From: Sediminibacterium sp. | GTDB taxonomy: Bacteria > Bacteroidota > Bacteroidia > Chitinophagales > Chitinophagaceae | NCBI RefSeq assembly: GCF_019264485.1 | Contig: NZ_JAHVAA010000011.1 | Location: forward strand, 248,001 to 312,000 | DNA: 64,000 nt | Reading direction: 5' to 3' | Shown here: positions 60,726-64,000 of the stretch, piece after piece | Numbering within the stretch: the stretch's first letter is position 1 | Layout: each line of letters starts with the position of its first letter | Translations under genes and position numbers: made by a program | Notes under the pieces: model-generated | Database searches by the model: none | Told to the model about the DNA's origin: nothing | The model's input: only the letters and a program-made list of their open reading frames with translations

Positions 60726-62951
60726 ATGGCACATTTACCGGTTTTAATAAAAGACCTGGCGTTGATTCTTGGTGCGGCAGCAGTGATTACTTTGTTTTTT
60801 AAAAAAATCAAACAGCCGGTTGTACTGGGGTATATCATAGCAGGTTTAATCGTTGGCCCTAACTTTAAATTATTTCCTACCATTGGCGATGTAGAAGGCA
60901 TAAAGATCTGGGCCGAAATCGGCGTGGTATTTCTTTTGTTTGCATTAGGATTGGAATTCAGCTTTAAAAAACTGGTGAAAGTTGGCGGCTCTGCAGCCAT
61001 TACGGGTATTACAGAGTTATTGTGTATGATGCTGCTGGGGTATGGAATGGGGCAATTTTTGGGTTGGTCATCTATGGATAGCATGTTTTTGGGGGGAATC
61101 ATAGCTATCTCATCAACCACCATCATCTTTCGTGCTTTTGATGAACTGGGTTTGAAAACAAAACATTTTACCGGGCTGGTATTGGGTGTGCTTGTGATTG
61201 AAGACCTGGTGGCCATTCTGTTGATGGTATTATTATCAACAGTGGCTGTGAGTAAGCAGTTTGAAGGCACTCAAATGTTTTTATCGATTGGTAAACTCCT
61301 TTTCTTTCTTTGTCTCTGGTTCCTGATGGGTATTTTTTTACTACCCACTTTTTTTAAAAAGGTACAAAAATGGCTTAACAGTGAAACCCTACTGGTGATT
61401 TCGCTGGCCCTTTGTCTGGGTATGGTGGTGCTTGCTAATCAGGTTGGATTCTCAGCAGCGTTGGGGGCATTTATTATGGGATCAATTTTAGCTGAAACTA
61501 CCCAGGCACATAAAATAGAACATCTTGTTACATCTGTAAAAGATTTGTTTGGTGCTATTTTCTTTGTATCGGTGGGTATGCTGATAGACCCCGCCATTCT
61601 GGTAGAATATGCATTACCCGTATTTCTGTTAACGATGGCTGTTATGCTGGGTAAAACAATTTTTGTAACAACCGGTGCATTGCTTGCCGCCCGCCCGTTG
61701 AAGCAGGCAGTGCAGGCCGGTACAAGTATGTCGCAAATAGGTGAATTCTCATTTATCATCGCTACACTTGGCGTATCACTGGAAGTAACCAGTTCTTACT
61801 TATATCCCATAGCAGTAGGGGTATCGGTTATTACAACGTTCACCACACCTTACATGATTAAACTGGCCGAGCCGTTACATCAATTTTTATTACGAGTGTT
61901 GCCGGACAAATGGATCACGGCATTGGAAAAGTACAGCAGTAGCTCACAAATCATCGAAAGCGAAAGTAACTGGAAGCGGTTATTACGGTTCTATATTCAA
62001 ATCATTATACTGAATGGCGTAATCATGATTGCGCTTACCTTACTCACCGCATATTTTCTTCAGCCCTTCCTGTTGAAATATATTCAGGAACCGCTTACCG
62101 CGAAAATTATCAGTGCGGTGATTGGTTTAATTGCAATGGCACCGTTTATCTGGGCACTTACCGTGAAAAAAATGAGCAAGAGTGCTTATGCGGCATTATG
62201 GCTCGATCGTAAATATAGTCATGGTCCACTGGTAATGCTTGAAATTGCCCGAAATGCAATAGCTGTTGTGCTGGTTGCCTTTCTTTTACGACAGCTTTTC
62301 GATTTCTGGATAGCTGTTGGGGGTACACTTGCGGTGATGCTTATTATCGGTATACTGTTCCGTCAGCGATTGCAACGATTTTACCAGCGACTGGAAGACC
62401 GTTTTCTGCAAAACCTGCATGAAAAAGAACTGCTCGAGCAAAACAAAACACAGAGTCATTTGTCGCCCTGGGATGCTCACCTTACTCATTATCGAATCAG
62501 TCCACATGCAGGCTATATTGGTAAAACACTGGAAGAACTGCAATGGCGTGAATCCTACGGTATCAATGTGGCATTTATTGAAAGAGGTAATAAGGTAATG
62601 TTCGCGCCGGCAAGAACAGAAAAGATTTTCCCTTTTGATAATATCGGCGTTATTGGAACCGACCAGCAGATGCTGGAATTTGGTAAAATAATGCTGTCTT
62701 ATTCTGAAGAATCTGATACAGAAAAAGAACTGGTAGAATTGGAAAAAATTGTAGTGGATGAACATACACGTCTCAAAGGCCTTACCATCCGCGAGTCTGG
62801 TATCAGGGAAAAAACAAATGGACTGGTAGTGGGTATTGAGAGAAAGGGAGAACGTATTCTCAATCCCTCTTCCTTTACACAATTAGAGTGGGATGATATT
62901 GTATGGATTGTGGGAGACAGGAAGAAAATCCAGCAACTTTATCATACCTGA
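60726..62951 (+). CDS. Kef-type cation/proton antiporter with two RCK-C domains
   Basis: 741 aa. CPA2 exchanger domain of 12 or so helices (about 1-380), with VVLGYIIAGLIVGPNFKLFP and LGGIIAISSTTIIFRAFDEL, then a further membrane block (about 420-550) and two TrkA-C-like domains (about 585-655 and 665-741; the second has NGLVVGIERKGERI). No NAD-binding RCK-N domain lies between, so gating probably differs from E. coli KefB/C. Likely K+ or Na+ efflux with pH homeostasis. A CTCTGCG-family array starts 4 bp after the stop. Confidence 0.9.
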   Translation: MAHLPVLIKDLALILGAAAVITLFFKKIKQPVVLGYIIAGLIVGPNFKLFPTIGDVEGIKIWAEIGVVFLLFALGLEFSFKKLVKVGGSAAITGITELLCMMLLGYGMGQFLGWSSMDSMFLGGIIAISSTTIIFRAFDELGLKTKHFTGLVLGVLVIEDLVAILLMVLLSTVAVSKQFEGTQMFLSIGKLLFFLCLWFLMGIFLLPTFFKKVQKWLNSETLLVISLALCLGMVVLANQVGFSAALGAFIMGSILAETTQAHKIEHLVTSVKDLFGAIFFVSVGMLIDPAILVEYALPVFLLTMAVMLGKTIFVTTGALLAARPLKQAVQAGTSMSQIGEFSFIIATLGVSLEVTSSYLYPIAVGVSVITTFTTPYMIKLAEPLHQFLLRVLPDKWITALEKYSSSSQIIESESNWKRLLRFYIQIIILNGVIMIALTLLTAYFLQPFLLKYIQEPLTAKIISAVIGLIAMAPFIWALTVKKMSKSAYAALWLDRKYSHGPLVMLEIARNAIAVVLVAFLLRQLFDFWIAVGGTLAVMLIIGILFRQRLQRFYQRLEDRFLQNLHEKELLEQNKTQSHLSPWDAHLTHYRISPHAGYIGKTLEELQWRESYGINVAFIERGNKVMFAPARTEKIFPFDNIGVIGTDQQMLEFGKIMLSYSEESDTEKELVELEKIVVDEHTRLKGLTIRESGIREKTNGLVVGIERKGERILNPSSFTQLEWDDIVWIVGDRKKIQQLYHT

Positions 62952-62954
62952 CTT

Positions 62955-63072
62955 CTCTGCGAAACCTCCGTATAACTCTGTGTCGTACTCAATTAATCTC
63001 CGTGGTAAACAACAGAGGTAAAAGTACAAAGGACTCCTATGTAGAGTAAGGTTCGGAGTTACACAGAGGTAG
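62955..63072. repeat. Degenerate CTCTGCG-family inverted array
   Basis: Begins CTCTGCG, AAACCTC, as at 9423, continues with CTCTGTG and CTCCGTG words, and ends with GGAGTTACACAGAGG (63055-63069), complementary to CTCTGTGTAACTCC-type words with the units permuted. Lies between the convergent antiporter and rsmG stops. Confidence 0.6.
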
Positions 63073-63084
63073 CTTTTACTGGGC

Positions 63085-63729
63085 TTATTTGGTTACGTGC
63101 AGAATATATTTTTCGGAGAAATATTCTTCGGGAAAAATTTTGTCTACCGGCATCATTCTTGGCCGCAGACCGCTTTCAAAAATTTCCTGTGCAAGGTCAC
63201 CGCCTTTTAAACAGATCAATCCATTGGCAATTTCCTGCTGATGCCCTTTTTTTAAGAGTGGCCCGGCCCATTGCCAGAGTTCTTTTAAGGGCGCCACTGC
63301 ACGTGATACTGCAAAATCAAATTTCCTGTTTTTTATTTCTTCAGCCCTGCCATGTTGTGTGGTAATATTTTTAATACCCGCACCTTCCGCTACAGCATTA
63401 ACCACTTTTAATTTTTTAGCGATACTATCTACCAGGTGAAACTTTACTTCCGGAAAAAAAATAGCCAGTGGCACACCAGGAAAACCGCCGCCACAACCTA
63501 TATCAATTACCTGTGTGCCGGGCTGAAAATCGGCAATGGCAGCAATACTCAGCGAGTGAAGTACATGGTGCAGGTAAATACTGTCGATGTCTTTCCTGGA
63601 AATTACATTGATCTTTGCGTTCCATTCAGTGTATAATCCTTCCAGCGCCTCAAACTGTTGTACCTGATGCGGTGTAAAATCGCTGAAATATTTCAGAACT
63701 AATCCCAGTTTTTGCGGGGTGCTTTCCAT
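63085..63729 (-). CDS. rsmG: 16S rRNA (guanine(527)-N7)-methyltransferase RsmG
   Basis: 214 aa. SAM-dependent methylation of G527 in the 530 loop of 16S rRNA. SAM motif VIDIGCGGGFPGVPLAIFFP (near residue 67), VDSIAKKLKVVNAVAE, and DFAVSRAVAPLKELWQW are typical; GLVLKYFSDFTPHQVQQFEAL is the family's N-terminal helix. Start overlaps the end of the upstream glycosyltransferase gene by 31 bp, indicating translational coupling. Confidence 0.96.
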   Translation of the reverse strand: MESTPQKLGLVLKYFSDFTPHQVQQFEALEGLYTEWNAKINVISRKDIDSIYLHHVLHSLSIAAIADFQPGTQVIDIGCGGGFPGVPLAIFFPEVKFHLVDSIAKKLKVVNAVAEGAGIKNITTQHGRAEEIKNRKFDFAVSRAVAPLKELWQWAGPLLKKGHQQEIANGLICLKGGDLAQEIFESGLRPRMMPVDKIFPEEYFSEKYILHVTK

Positions 63730-64000
63730 ATGGCGGGAACTGTAAAGATGAAATAAAAGAACATCCAGATATCAAAGAAAAGAAACCAGGGCCAGAGATC
63801 CTTCTCATTCAACTTCTTCATTGATTTATAAAGAACGACAGCCTGTAGTAAAAAACGAACACCAAATACTGCCAATGCCATCCACCAGTTATAAAAAATA
63901 ATGCTTACGGCCAGTAATGGATATATCCAGAATAAAGAAAAAGAATACAAACCCAGTAGTAGTTTATGATGTCTTTTGTAATAATTACTGGTGGTATAAT
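63699..64000 (-). CDS. Glycosyltransferase family 2, C-terminal part (continues past window)
   Basis: The frame stays open from the stop at 63699 to the window edge; TTG at 63950 is not a start. NYYKRHHKLLLGLYSFSLFW then two or three membrane helices and KSMKKLNEKDLWPWFLFFDI match the C-terminal membrane region of GT2 enzymes of the type found in Bacteroidota. The catalytic domain is outside the window, so donor and acceptor cannot be guessed. Confidence 0.7.
   Translation of the reverse strand, partial: YTTSNYYKRHHKLLLGLYSFSLFWIYPLLAVSIIFYNWWMALAVFGVRFLLQAVVLYKSMKKLNEKDLWPWFLFFDIWMFFYFIFTVPAIWKAPRKNWD

Noticed and set aside
63948..63950. TTG start giving an 83-aa membrane protein
   Set aside because: The frame continues open to the window edge with glycosyltransferase-like sequence.

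Overview
The window looks like a chromosomal segment of a Bacteroidota bacterium, most likely Chitinophagaceae or a close relative. The signs are two SusC/SusD outer-membrane uptake pairs, many 'MKK...AQ' signal peptides and lipoproteins, DUF2795, DUF3667 and DUF5690 family proteins, a murG-murC-ftsQ-ftsA-ftsZ cell-wall cluster, and intergenic regions of moderate to low GC. No rRNA, complete tRNA, CRISPR array, prophage or insertion sequence is visible.

Layout. 1-6.4 kb: end of the division and cell-wall cluster (murG fragment, murC, ftsQ, ftsA, ftsZ). 6.5-14.3 kb: core genes (TIGR01777 epimerase, ABC-2 exporter, FadN-type beta-oxidation enzyme, gatC, LolD-like ATPase, cobalamin adenosyltransferase). 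14.3-21.8 kb: a low-GC accessory island. It holds a frameshifted double-HTH gene, a lipoprotein with a toxin-like C-terminal domain and a small lipoprotein behind it, an orphan antitoxin-like regulator, a short run of small genes (HNH, GIY-YIG, hypotheticals) separated by attC-like spacers, a tRNA 3' end lacking the rest of a tRNA, and an AlbA/Schlafen-type ATP-binding protein. 21.8-34.9 kb: housekeeping and exported genes (lolD-like, SemiSWEET, fabI, recN, TPR protein, Zn-ribbon protein, Nif3, class IV aminotransferase, photolyase, secreted phosphatase-fold and metallo-beta-lactamase-fold hydrolases, FKBP).

34.9-51.5 kb is the most coherent system: an apparent organophosphonate scavenging locus. 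A cupin-type XRE regulator with operator-like half-sites precedes SusCD pair 1, a PhnZ-like HD oxygenase, a PhnX-like HAD hydrolase, a DUF5690 transporter, a TIGR03364-like FAD oxidoreductase, a small unknown protein, SusCD pair 2 and an exported NPP-type phosphodiesterase. The logic reads as outer-membrane capture, periplasmic release, inner-membrane import, oxidation of the amino-phosphonate and C-P cleavage. PhnW, PhnY and C-P lyase genes are not in the window. 51.5-64 kb: alcohol dehydrogenase, dienelactone hydrolase, a pair of small exported proteins, gcvP, a DUF3667 protein, a cysteine-cluster protein, a Kef-type antiporter, rsmG and the end of a glycosyltransferase.

The most unusual structural signal is a dispersed set of intergenic arrays built from degenerate 7-bp units. 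They fall into several word families, many fold as inverted repeats, and nearly all sit directly 3' of a stop codon; several even supply the stop codon. A related 15-bp array lies in frame inside the TIGR01777 epimerase gene. I know of no named element matching this description, but I could not search for one.
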